Of a DNA stretch of 64,000 nucleotides, positions 14,230 to 21,745 are shown piece after piece. The stretch spans positions 62,001 to 126,000 of the forward strand of contig NZ_JACJKW010000007.1 in assembly GCF_016901775.1 (NCBI RefSeq), given 5' to 3'. Origin of the DNA: Intestinimonas butyriciproducens. GTDB lineage: Bacteria; Bacillota; Clostridia; Oscillospirales; Butyricicoccaceae. The position numbers and the translations under genes were made by a program. Position 1 is the stretch's first letter. Every line of letters starts with the position of its first letter. The notes beneath the pieces are model-generated. The model saw only the letters and a program-made list of their open reading frames with translations. It was not told the DNA's origin and ran no database searches.

Positions 14230-14792
14230 AATATGCCGCCTTCGATGTGGAGACTCCCAACAGCCAGAACCGGCGCATGAGTGCCCTGGGCGTCACCCTG
14301 CTGGACGAAACCGGCATCACCGGAAATTTCTCTTTTCTGGTCAATCCGGAGACTCATTTTGACCCTTTCAACATTTCCCTCACCGGCATCACTCCGGCCA
14401 TGGTCAAAGACTCCCCTGCCTTTCCCCAGCTGTGGAAGAAGCTGGAAGAGCTGCTTTCCGGCCGCACTTTGCTGGCCCACAACGCTCCCTTTGACCTGGG
14501 AGTTTTGTCCAAATGCCTCATGGACTACGGCATCTCCTGGGGGCCGCTGGTTCCCTATCTGTGCACCTGCCGCATGAGCCGCACCCTTCTGCCACAGCTT
14601 CCCAACCACAAGCTGAATACCCTGGCCGATTATTTTGCCATTCCCCTGCGCCACCATGAAGCCGCCTCCGACAGCCAGGCCTGCGGAGAGATTTTCCTCC
14701 ACCATGTGCGTTCCGGCGCAGATCCCGCACCCTTTCTGCGGCTTTATGACCTGGAAAGGCGCCGCACCCTCCCCCGTGGACGATGGGCTTGA
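14226..14792 (+). CDS. DEDDh 3'-5' exonuclease (DNA polymerase III epsilon-like)
   Basis: The 188-residue protein is a stand-alone DEDDh exonuclease. Exo I is FDVETPNSQNRRMSALGV (Asp and Glu metal ligands), Exo II is LLAHNAPFDLGVL, and Exo III is HHEAASDSQACGEI with the general-base His and the last Asp. It lacks the helicase or polymerase fusions seen in DinG or PolC. Likely roles are proofreading-type trimming of DNA or RNA 3' ends, as for other epsilon-like proteins of Firmicutes; the substrate is not known. It is the second gene of an operon with the TIGR04076 protein and is followed by a clear terminator. Confidence 0.88.
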   Translation: MKYAAFDVETPNSQNRRMSALGVTLLDETGITGNFSFLVNPETHFDPFNISLTGITPAMVKDSPAFPQLWKKLEELLSGRTLLAHNAPFDLGVLSKCLMDYGISWGPLVPYLCTCRMSRTLLPQLPNHKLNTLADYFAIPLRHHEAASDSQACGEIFLHHVRSGADPAPFLRLYDLERRRTLPRGRWA

Positions 14793-14800
14793 ATCCCGTG

Positions 14801-14830
14801 AAAAAAGCCGCCTTCCAATGCGGCTTTTTA
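14801..14830 (+). terminator. Bidirectional terminator after the exonuclease gene
   Basis: AAAAAAGCCGC and GCGGCTTTTT pair around CTTCCAAT. It can also serve the convergent EFR1 gene. Confidence 0.9.
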
Positions 14831-14844
14831 TTTTTACAAAAGTC

Positions 14845-15582
14845 TCAGCAATGCCACCGGTTTTTGCCCTGGGTGCGCCGGCCATATTCAATGGCTTCCG
14901 CCGGACAATGGGCGATGCAGGCCATGCAGTGGATGCAGTTCCCCTGCCACCGGGGTTTCCCCTCCACCATGCGGATGTTTCCCATGGGGCACAGGCGCTG
15001 ACACAGGCCGCAGCTGACGCAGCCATGGGTGCGGAAGGCCTTGTCCTTGATGAAAAACCGGTACATCCCCTGATTGACGGCCCCGCTTTTCAGCCGGTCA
15101 AAAAAGGTGGCGGGCTTTTCCGGCAGCCCTTCCCCTTTTCGGATCAGCGCCGCCAGCTTGTCCGTCTGGGATTTGGCGCGCTCCAGCATCTTGTCTCCTT
15201 CTTCCTTAGAAGGTGGCGAAAAGAGCACCAGGTAGTTGTCGGGCATCACCACCCCGGCGGCGCCTTGATACTCCCAGCCCTTTTCCTGGCAAAGCAAGCG
15301 CAGGTTTTCCCCTGCATTTCCGATTTCTCCGCCGCAGGTCAGAACAAAATAGGCTTTCCGGCTTCCCTCAAACCGGCTGCGGCGGAGAAAATCCACAAAC
15401 ACCCGGGGAGCCTGCCAGCCATAGGTGGGGCAGACAAAGACCCACGGGGTTTCCGACTGAAAGGCCCCATACTCCCCTTTTCCCATGGTGGGAGCAACAT
15501 CCACCCATTCCTCTCCCAACTTCTCCCCCAGCCAACCGGCACATTTCCGGCTGTTGCCGGTGCCTGTAAAATAAAGGATCAT
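14845..15582 (-). CDS. EFR1-type flavodoxin/ferredoxin fusion protein
   Basis: The 245-residue protein joins an N-terminal flavodoxin-like domain (FTGTGNSRKCAGWLGEKLG binds the FMN phosphate; CPTYGWQAPRVF is the second loop) to a C-terminal two-cluster ferredoxin domain with CVSCGLCQRLCP and CIHCMACIAHCP. This is the EFR1 architecture, common in strict anaerobes. It should shuttle electrons between the FMN and two 4Fe-4S clusters in the cytosol, partner unknown. The start ATG at 15582 follows AAGGAG at about 11 nt. It is monocistronic between two terminators. Confidence 0.9.
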   Translation of the reverse strand: MILYFTGTGNSRKCAGWLGEKLGEEWVDVAPTMGKGEYGAFQSETPWVFVCPTYGWQAPRVFVDFLRRSRFEGSRKAYFVLTCGGEIGNAGENLRLLCQEKGWEYQGAAGVVMPDNYLVLFSPPSKEEGDKMLERAKSQTDKLAALIRKGEGLPEKPATFFDRLKSGAVNQGMYRFFIKDKAFRTHGCVSCGLCQRLCPMGNIRMVEGKPRWQGNCIHCMACIAHCPAEAIEYGRRTQGKNRWHC

Positions 15583-15615
15583 ACTGCAAAAAACTCCTTT
15601 TGCTGCTTTTCACAT

Positions 15616-15644
15616 AAAAAAACGGCCCTCAAAGGCCTTTTTTT
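15616..15644 (-). terminator. Bidirectional terminator between the EFR1 and TspO genes
   Basis: AAAAAAACGGCC and GGCCTTTTTTT pair around CTCAAA. In the minus direction it ends the TspO transcript before the EFR1 gene. Confidence 0.8.
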
Positions 15645-15702
15645 CTATGCAGGCGGTCTTTTTCTCCAGTATAATATACCGCTTCCCAAAGGACAAGACC
15701 CA

Positions 15703-16191
15703 TCAGGAATTGAGGAAAAAGACCCCGGCATTGAGATAGGCGGCAAAGAGCACCCACAAAAGATAGGGGATCTGAAGCCGGGCCGCCTTCCTGTCCACCT
15801 GGGAAAACAGACGGATCATGGCCGCGATCAGCCCCAGCATCACAAGCAGCCACAAAAGGGCCAGCCCATAACGGCCCAGTCCGAAAAAGAGGATGCTCCA
15901 GAAAAAATTGAACCCCAGCTGCAAAAGGAAGATCCCCAATCCCCGGCGTCTTGCCTCCGAGGGCGGAGCCAGATAGACCCGGGCAGCTCCCAGGCCCATG
16001 AGCACATAGAGCACACTCCACACCACCGGAAACACCCAGCCCGGCGGGGACAGAGGCGGCTTTTGCGCCGTCTGGTTATAAAGTTCCACCCCATCCCGGG
16101 TAAGCCACCCGGAAAGACCGCCCACAGCCAGTGCCAGCAGCACAAACCCGGCATAAGGCGCCCATTTTTCCATTTTTGGTCCATTTTCCAT
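15703..16191 (-). CDS. TspO/MBR family membrane protein
   Basis: The 162-residue protein has the five-helix TspO layout. The family signature KPPLSPPGWVFPVVWSVLYVLMG lies between helices 1 and 2 (shown in positions about 44-66), and the Trp-rich segment FNFFWSILFFGLGRYGLALL follows. TspO proteins bind porphyrins and steroids; in bacteria they are linked to porphyrin sensing or oxidative stress. The ATG at 16191 is nearly adjacent to a GGAGGA site, so the second ATG (16173) or some re-spacing is possible. The upstream acetyltransferase gene ends 52 nt away on the same strand, so cotranscription is possible. Confidence 0.88.
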   Translation of the reverse strand: MENGPKMEKWAPYAGFVLLALAVGGLSGWLTRDGVELYNQTAQKPPLSPPGWVFPVVWSVLYVLMGLGAARVYLAPPSEARRRGLGIFLLQLGFNFFWSILFFGLGRYGLALLWLLVMLGLIAAMIRLFSQVDRKAARLQIPYLLWVLFAAYLNAGVFFLNS

Positions 16192-16242
16192 TCCTCCCTG
16201 TTCAGTATATGGAACAGGGCAGGAAACATTCCCCGCAGACCC

Positions 16243-16836
16243 TTAAAACGCCATATTTTCCACAGCCACCCGGTCTTCCGGAGTGACCGGACGCAGCACC
16301 CGGCAGGGAGAGCCTACCGCCACCACTCCCGGCGGGATATCCCGGCAGGCCACGCTTCCCGCGCCGATCACCGAGCCCCGGCCGATGGTAACGCCGCCAC
16401 AGATCACCGCATTGGCTCCGATCCACACATCGTCCTCCAGGGTGATGGGCTTGGAGGTGGAAATTCCCTCCCGGCGCTGCTCCGCATCCAGGGCATGGCC
16501 GGCACAGGCCAGGCACACCCCAGGGGCGATAAAGGCATTGGCCCCGATGTGCACCGGGGAAGTGTCCAGTATGACGCAGTTGTAGTTGATCACAGCCAGG
16601 CCATGGGTGTGGATATTGAAGCCATAATCACACCGGAACCAGGGCTCGATAAAGGTGAGAGGATGGCAGGTGCCCAGCAGCTGTTCCAGAATGATCCGCC
16701 GTTCCCCTTCGGCTCCCGGCGGCGACTGGTTATACCGCCAGCACAGGCTCTGGGCCCGCTTCTTCAGCCGTGGCGGAATGTTCCGGTTCTGTCCCACATA
16801 CCCTTGATCCATTTGAAGAATATCTGAAATTTCCAT
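16243..16836 (-). CDS. Sugar O-acetyltransferase (maltose acetyltransferase-like)
   Basis: The 197-residue enzyme transfers acetyl from acetyl-CoA to a sugar hydroxyl. It has an N-terminal MAC-type helical segment (NQSPPGAEGERRIILEQLLG) and a left-handed beta helix of hexapeptide repeats (for example VHIGANAFIAPGV and IGANAVICGGVTIGRGSVIG). The catalytic His lies in ACAGHALDAEQR, as in Maa and LacA. The expected C-terminal GSPCRVLR motif is present. The start lies 18 nt after the stop of the upstream ATPase gene, so the two are probably cotranscribed. The natural acceptor is unknown. Confidence 0.9.
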   Translation of the reverse strand: MEISDILQMDQGYVGQNRNIPPRLKKRAQSLCWRYNQSPPGAEGERRIILEQLLGTCHPLTFIEPWFRCDYGFNIHTHGLAVINYNCVILDTSPVHIGANAFIAPGVCLACAGHALDAEQRREGISTSKPITLEDDVWIGANAVICGGVTIGRGSVIGAGSVACRDIPPGVVAVGSPCRVLRPVTPEDRVAVENMAF

Positions 16837-16854
16837 CTTTTTTGCTCCTTTTCT

Positions 16855-18552
16855 TTATCGGTCCATTTCTCTCAGGCGGCTGAGACAGGCCAGCACCTCG
16901 GCAAGCCGGGGCCGGGCCAGAAAAGGCAGGCTCCCCTGGCACAGTCCTTCTGTTCCCTGCTCATCCATGATCTTCTCCACCTGATAAGCTGCCCCCTGTA
17001 AGGTACACCGGCCATCCAGCAGCTTCCGGTGGGCATAGAGAAGTGCATAGCCCAAAGCGGCGCATTGTTCACCGTCTATCACCTGCTCCACCTGGCGCAG
17101 GTCGATCTCTTCTTTTCCCACAGTCACGGCCTCCCGGCCCATGGCACGCACCTTTACCCGCTCTCCCCGGAAAGGCGCAAAAGGCCGGGGAGCCCGGCGG
17201 CTTTCCGGCGCTTTTCCCTCCGGTGCCGGAACCAGTCCCAGGGTGAACCGGGCCGCTTCCTCCTTGGCCCGGGCCGTGATATCCCGGGGCATATACCGGT
17301 CCATCTGCACCACCTGATGGGCCACATGGAAAAAGCTCCCCGAGCTTCCCGCCGCCAGAATGGTGGAAACGCCCCACTTTTCATACAGCTCCCTCACCCG
17401 CTGGAGAAAGGGGATGATAGGCTCCTGACCAGGACTGACCACCCGCTGCATCAGCTCATCCCGGTAGAGGAAATTGGTGGCGCTGGTGTCCTCATCCATC
17501 AGCAGCACTCTGGCTCCGCCCTCCATGGCCTCCACCACATTGGCGGCCTGGGAGGTGCTGCCGCTGGCATTCCGTGTGGTAAAGCAGCGGGTAGAGCGCC
17601 CTGTGGGCAGATCCCGGATAAACAGGGAAATATCGGTATGCCACACGCTGCGCCCGTCCTCGGCCCGGATCTTCACGGCAGAGGGGTCTGTGATGACAAA
17701 CTCCCGGCCATCTCCCCCAATGTGGTCGTAGACCCCATCCTCCAGAGCCCGCAGCAGGGTGGATTTTCCGTGATATCCTCCACCCACAATGAGAGTGACT
17801 CCTTTTTTGATGCCCATGCCCCGGATCTCGCCCCGGTGGGGCAGAGCAAAACACACCTCCATCTCCGGCGGCGAGAAAAAGGGGACTGCCCCTTCCATGG
17901 GCCGGTCTGACACCCCCGAAGCCCTGGGTAAAATGCTGCCGTTTGCCACAAAAGCACACAGCCCCCGCTCTGCCAGATGATCCCGGATATACTGCCGGTC
18001 GTCGGCCATCTGGGCCAGGGATGCAAAACGACTTCCATCCTTTTCCTTATTATACAATAAACTGGCTTTCACCAGGGCGGGAAGCTGATCCAGAAGCATC
18101 CGGCGCAGGCCTTCCCCATCCACCGAGCGGCCAGAGGCGGGAAAGCCCATTTCCAGCCGGAAGAGCACCTCACCGGTACGAGGATCGATGCGGCAGGCGG
18201 TACGCTCCACCACCTGCTGGGTGCACCGGCTTGTGGCGATCAGCCCGCTGTGCCCTGAGCCCTTCACCCGAAAGCTCTCTTTTTGTGCCCCGGCGGCAAA
18301 ACGGCGGATCAGCTCGTCCTGCAACGCGATGCGGCGGCAAGGAGTTTCATACAGCTCCCGGGGAAAGGCTGCTTGCTGCCCTGTCAGGCGCAGGCTGAGC
18401 CGGGAAGGGGATGCAAAGGGGTCCCCCTGCACATGGTCGATAGACAAGGTGTAAAAGGGAAACCGGTATTCCCCCCGGATCTCTTTATAAGCAGGATACC
18501 CCCGCCGGTGGATCCTCTTCAGGGCCTGCTCCAGCTCCCGATGGGTCTCCAT
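16855..18552 (-). CDS. Predicted ABC-class ATPase (COG3044 type)
   Basis: The 565-residue protein is a soluble ATPase of the COG3044 group, which has no membrane partner and no settled function. Walker A is GGGYHGKSTLLRALEDG (about residues 245-261), followed by ALPHRGEIRGMGI upstream and by a Walker B-like RVLLMDEDTSATNF in which the usual Glu position is kept. RSTRCFTTRNASGSTSQAANV occupies the signature region. The N-terminal 200 residues are the family-specific domain. ATG at 18552 follows AAAGGAGG at standard spacing. It is followed by the acetyltransferase and perhaps tspO. Relatives are sometimes called isomerase-linked or RNA-interacting, but I would not assign a role. Confidence 0.85.
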   Translation of the reverse strand: METHRELEQALKRIHRRGYPAYKEIRGEYRFPFYTLSIDHVQGDPFASPSRLSLRLTGQQAAFPRELYETPCRRIALQDELIRRFAAGAQKESFRVKGSGHSGLIATSRCTQQVVERTACRIDPRTGEVLFRLEMGFPASGRSVDGEGLRRMLLDQLPALVKASLLYNKEKDGSRFASLAQMADDRQYIRDHLAERGLCAFVANGSILPRASGVSDRPMEGAVPFFSPPEMEVCFALPHRGEIRGMGIKKGVTLIVGGGYHGKSTLLRALEDGVYDHIGGDGREFVITDPSAVKIRAEDGRSVWHTDISLFIRDLPTGRSTRCFTTRNASGSTSQAANVVEAMEGGARVLLMDEDTSATNFLYRDELMQRVVSPGQEPIIPFLQRVRELYEKWGVSTILAAGSSGSFFHVAHQVVQMDRYMPRDITARAKEEAARFTLGLVPAPEGKAPESRRAPRPFAPFRGERVKVRAMGREAVTVGKEEIDLRQVEQVIDGEQCAALGYALLYAHRKLLDGRCTLQGAAYQVEKIMDEQGTEGLCQGSLPFLARPRLAEVLACLSRLREMDR

Positions 18553-18682
18553 AACAGCCCCTCCTTTTTTTGCTTTTCCTCTATTCTACACCAAATTCTC
18601 TGTATTGCGCTACATAAAAATACTAAAGCAAGAAAAAATATTCTGTTTGAAAAAACATATTCAACGCCCTATTGCAACAGGA

Positions 18683-19453
18683 CTATGCCTCTTTTTCCGC
18701 CTCCAGGCCTTCGCCCAGGTAAATCTCATACTTGGCGTTGTCTCCGTATTCCTCCTCCAAAGCCCGGCACAGCTCTTCCAGGGAGCCGAGAAGGTGCTGG
18801 CGCTGGTCTTCCTCCAGCTTTTCCACCCGGTAATCATGGGCCCGGACCGTGATATAAAAATCATACAGATCGCTTTCCAGATAGCAGGCAGCCGAGACCT
18901 TTTGAGCAGTGAACCACTCTTCACCGGCCAGATCGTCATAAAAGTCCGGAGGCGGATTGCCCCCATTATAGGAAATGTCCACATCCAGACAGGAAAGCTC
19001 CTCCTCCGGCAGCACCCGGCTCAACACCTGCTGTCCCACTTCCTCTCCGGCCAGGGCAAAGGACAGCTGCATCAGCTCCAGCGTCAGAGCCTGCCGGGCC
19101 GAATACCGTTCCCGGCTCAGCAAAAAGTGCTTGCTGTGGTTGATGCGCATGGTATGGTCGCTGATGGTCCATATCGCCTCTTCTCCCCGGGATGTCTGAA
19201 AGGCGATGTTCCACTCCCGGAACTCCCCGGGCCGGGTTGTCGTATAGGAAGAATAAGAGCGGTCAATGACCGAATACATCCGGCTTTCCTTTGTCTCCTG
19301 GGAAACACACTGCCATGCTCCCTCTCCGAAAAACCGATCCAATTCCCCCTGGAACCGCAGGGGCCAGGAAACAAACCAGTACCGCACCAGGAACACTCCT
19401 GCGGCCAATGCCGCTGCTGCCAGGATCAATAGCCCTTTTTTCCATGCTTTCAT
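18683..19453 (-). CDS. Hypothetical membrane-anchored protein
   Basis: The 256-residue product has one N-terminal hydrophobic segment (residues 6-26) preceded by lysines, with no lipobox, so it is probably anchored in the membrane with the remainder outside. The rest is mixed and acidic, with no motif I recognise. The C-terminal 50 residues are Glu-rich and likely helical (VEKLEEDQRQHLLGSLEELCRAL is the longest such run, near 205-227). It is monocistronic, with AGAGGGG upstream of the ATG. No function can be offered. The gap on its 3' side towards 18552 is A/T-rich and contains no gene. Confidence 0.75.
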   Translation of the reverse strand: MKAWKKGLLILAAAALAAGVFLVRYWFVSWPLRFQGELDRFFGEGAWQCVSQETKESRMYSVIDRSYSSYTTTRPGEFREWNIAFQTSRGEEAIWTISDHTMRINHSKHFLLSRERYSARQALTLELMQLSFALAGEEVGQQVLSRVLPEEELSCLDVDISYNGGNPPPDFYDDLAGEEWFTAQKVSAACYLESDLYDFYITVRAHDYRVEKLEEDQRQHLLGSLEELCRALEEEYGDNAKYEIYLGEGLEAEKEA

Positions 19454-19514
19454 AGACTTTCCCCTCTGCTTTCTGCCGCTATTTTACCAAAAATTTTTAC
19501 AGCAGGGAATCCCC

Positions 19515-19543
19515 TTGCCCCTTCCCCGTTTCCGTGGTATGAT
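19515..19543 (+). promoter_or_regulatory. Promoter of the DUF2200 gene
   Basis: TTGCCC, a 17-nt spacer and TATGAT about 28 nt upstream of the ATG at 19571. Confidence 0.55.
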
Positions 19544-19570
19544 GAAGCCATTCAGCAAGGAAGTGTCTCC

Positions 19571-19942
19571 ATGGCCCGCACCGATGTGACCCAAATGCTT
19601 TTTTCCAAGCTCTATCCCCTCTTGGTCAGCAAGGCGCAAAAGAAAGGCCGCACCCGGGAAGAAGTGGATCAGGTGACCAGCTGGCTCACCGGATACAGCC
19701 CGGAAGAGATCGCTCAGATGGAACAATCGGACATCTGCTATGGGGATTTCTTCCGCAGAGCCCCGGCCATGAATCCGAACCGATTCCTGATCACCGGCAA
19801 GATCTGCGGCGTGCTGGTGGAAGAGATCCAGGACCCTCTCATGCGGGAGATCCGGTATCTGGACAAGCTGGTGGACGAGCTGGCCCGGGGCAAACCCCTG
19901 GAAAAAATCCTGCGCAGCCCCGTCTCATCCCCGGAACAATAA
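19571..19942 (+). CDS. DUF2200 family protein
   Basis: The 123-residue soluble protein matches DUF2200, a family of small proteins without known function. The conserved N-terminal region runs ARTDVTQMLFSKLYPLLVSK, then GRTREEVDQVTSWLTGY and the hallmark DICYGDFFRRAPAMNPNR, with a C-terminal helix IRYLDKLVDELARGKPLEKI. It is monocistronic, with its own promoter and a strong terminator. The start is supported by AAGGA upstream. Confidence 0.85.
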   Translation: MARTDVTQMLFSKLYPLLVSKAQKKGRTREEVDQVTSWLTGYSPEEIAQMEQSDICYGDFFRRAPAMNPNRFLITGKICGVLVEEIQDPLMREIRYLDKLVDELARGKPLEKILRSPVSSPEQ

Positions 19943-19944
19943 AA

Positions 19945-19987
19945 CAACGCCCTGGGTTTCTTTCTCGCAGGAACCCAGGGCGTTCTC
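19945..19987 (+). terminator. Bidirectional terminator after the DUF2200 gene
   Basis: AACGCCCTGGGTT and AACCCAGGGCGTT pair around a loop of about 12 nt, with T-rich sequence beyond. It also lies at the end of the convergent DUF6933-like gene. Confidence 0.85.
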
Positions 19988-19991
19988 TTTT

Positions 19992-20501
19992 TCATTCTTT
20001 ATTATATAATATCTCTTCCATCCGTTCCAAAGGCAGGCCCAATCCCTCTGCGCCTGCACATCGGCTGAGTCGGGTATTGACGGCCTGATCCAGCAAAGGC
20101 TGTGCCTGCCGGGAGGTGTCCAAACACAGATCCAGCGCCAGCACATCCTCCCAGGCCCGGTTGAGAAAGGCCACCTCCCGCCGGCCATGAGTGCGGGTCA
20201 AACCAATGGCCCCAGCCTGCTGAAGATACCCGGTCACCGTTTCCGGCGAAAATCCAGCCCCGTGCAGGCTGTCCGCCAATCCCTCCCGAAACAACCCGGT
20301 AATATCTCCCCACTGAAGAGGGCTCACATCCCAGAGCACAAAAGCATACCGGCTGTGGCAATGAACGGCCAGCATACATTCCCGGCCCCGAAGGCGAATG
20401 TTGTGCACATCCCAGCAAAACCGCCTGTCCAGTTCGGTGCCGTAAAGAGGCGGTTTCATCTTCAAAAACCGCTGCAAGGGGAAGGTCAGTCCCAGCTCCA
20501 T
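19992..20501 (-). CDS. DUF6933-like protein
   Basis: The 169-residue protein resembles DUF6933-type proteins: a short N-terminal strand-helix, then FCWDVHNIRLRGRECMLAVHCHSRYAFVLWD where a tryptophan and the Arg-rich strand precede the conserved HxxSRYxxVL segment, then a helical region GLFREGLADSLHGAGF. No enzymatic motif is apparent. ATG at 20501 follows GGGAGG at 6 nt; an ATG six codons earlier is less well placed. It is the third gene of an operon after the SGNH hydrolase and the deformylase, starting 50 nt after the latter. Family assignment is moderate and function unknown. Confidence 0.6.
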   Translation of the reverse strand: MELGLTFPLQRFLKMKPPLYGTELDRRFCWDVHNIRLRGRECMLAVHCHSRYAFVLWDVSPLQWGDITGLFREGLADSLHGAGFSPETVTGYLQQAGAIGLTRTHGRREVAFLNRAWEDVLALDLCLDTSRQAQPLLDQAVNTRLSRCAGAEGLGLPLERMEEILYNKE

Positions 20502-20550
20502 CCGCTTACCTCCCCTCAAAACGAACAGTCACGGTGCTTTGGCTCATATC

Positions 20551-20961
20551 TCATATAATGATCCCTTCGCAATGATCGATCTCATGCTGGATGATCTGGG
20601 CCGTCCGGCCGGTAAAGGTGCGGAGACGCTCCTGGAACTTTTCGTTCTGCCAGCGCACCTTGATGGACTGGAACCGACGGGCCGGGCGAAGCCCCACCAG
20701 AGACAGACACCCTTCCTGGGCATCATAGGGCCCGGACTTCTTCACAATCTCCGGGTTGAGCATCACCATGTATGTGCCATCGTCATCAAAGGCGATGATT
20801 CTTTTGTTGACACCGATCATATTGGCCGCCATTCCCACGCAGCCTTCCCGATGGTGTTTCAGCGTATCCAGCAGATCGGCGGCAACGGGAAGATCTTCTA
20901 TGGTGGCCGGCTCTGCCTTATTTGCCAAAAATGCTTTATCTTTGCAGATTTCCCGAATCAT
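20551..20961 (-). CDS. def: Peptide deformylase
   Basis: This 136-residue metalloenzyme removes the N-formyl group from nascent proteins. Motif II EGCLS (metal-ligand Cys) and motif III HEIDHCEG (two metal His and the catalytic Glu) are intact. Motif I is the variant GCVGMAANMIG rather than GxGLAAxQ, as in the short clostridial form of the enzyme. The length matches that short form. The start overlaps the stop of the SGNH hydrolase gene by 4 nt (ATGA). It may be a second deformylase beside a canonical one elsewhere in the genome, which is common in Clostridia but not visible here. Confidence 0.88.
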   Translation of the reverse strand: MIREICKDKAFLANKAEPATIEDLPVAADLLDTLKHHREGCVGMAANMIGVNKRIIAFDDDGTYMVMLNPEIVKKSGPYDAQEGCLSLVGLRPARRFQSIKVRWQNEKFQERLRTFTGRTAQIIQHEIDHCEGIII

Positions 20962-21530
20962 TTCACACTCTCCTTGTGTTCCAGTATCACTCTGCCGATG
21001 GTCTCCGCCGCAAGGCGGGAGCCTTGCTCATTGGGGTGCACGCCGTCGGCGGCATAGAGCTGTTCCTTCTGGCTCAGCTGATAAAACCGCTGTCCTACCG
21101 GGGCCAGAAGAGCCCCATTGTCCCGGGCCGCTTTGCTGTACGCTGCGGACATGGCCCGGGCCATATCTTCATAATCCCAGCCTTTGTCCGTCAGCTTGCT
21201 GCTCCCTTTTTCATAAGCCCAGGTGGCATAGAGCACCGGCACAGCTCCATGCTGCTGTATCTGACTGCAAAGATGCTCCACGCTGGAAAAGAAACGCTGG
21301 ACTTCCGTAAAGGGGCCGTGACTCATCTCCTGAAGCACCACATAATCCCAGCTTTCCTCCCGCAAAGCCTTCTGGGTTTTGGCGCCCAGTCTGGTGTTTT
21401 CCTTCAGATGCTCTGCCAGTCGGGCCCCGCCCCGGGTATGACAGACCGCTTCTGCTCCGGTGAGGCTGGCCAGCATCCGGGGCATTCCATTGGCCGTTGT
21501 CAAGCTGTTGCCCAGCAAAAGAATCCGCAT
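20958..21530 (-). CDS. SGNH/GDSL-family hydrolase
   Basis: The 190-residue cytoplasmic esterase-type protein has the block I nucleophile motif ILLLGNSLT, an oxyanion-type VVLQEMSHGP and the catalytic dyad motif DGVHPNEQGSRLAA near the C terminus (Asp and His). It lacks a signal peptide. ATG at 21530 follows GGGAGGT at 5-6 nt. It is first in a three-gene operon with the deformylase and the DUF6933-like protein. Substrate unknown: members hydrolyse acyl or acetyl esters. Confidence 0.82.
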   Translation of the reverse strand: MRILLLGNSLTTANGMPRMLASLTGAEAVCHTRGGARLAEHLKENTRLGAKTQKALREESWDYVVLQEMSHGPFTEVQRFFSSVEHLCSQIQQHGAVPVLYATWAYEKGSSKLTDKGWDYEDMARAMSAAYSKAARDNGALLAPVGQRFYQLSQKEQLYAADGVHPNEQGSRLAAETIGRVILEHKESVK

Positions 21531-21670
21531 TCTGCACCTCCCGTCCCGGTGCAGGCTTTTCCCATCACCGCCCGGTGTTTTGCATCTATCATAACAGAAC
21601 GGTTGCATTTCCTCAACAGATCCTCCATTGATTCTTCAGCATATTCTATCTCTCCCCCGTAGATCAAACA

Positions 21671-21697
21671 AAAAACCGCCTGAAAAGGCGGCTTTTT
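21671..21697 (-). terminator. Terminator-like hairpin between the lipoprotein and SGNH genes
   Basis: AAAAACCGCC and GGCGGCTTTTT pair around TGAAAA. In the minus direction it ends the lipoprotein transcript. Confidence 0.8.
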
Positions 21698-21745
21698 GTC
21701 TTAAAATTCCAAAATCATCCGGTACTTCCATATTAAAATTTATAT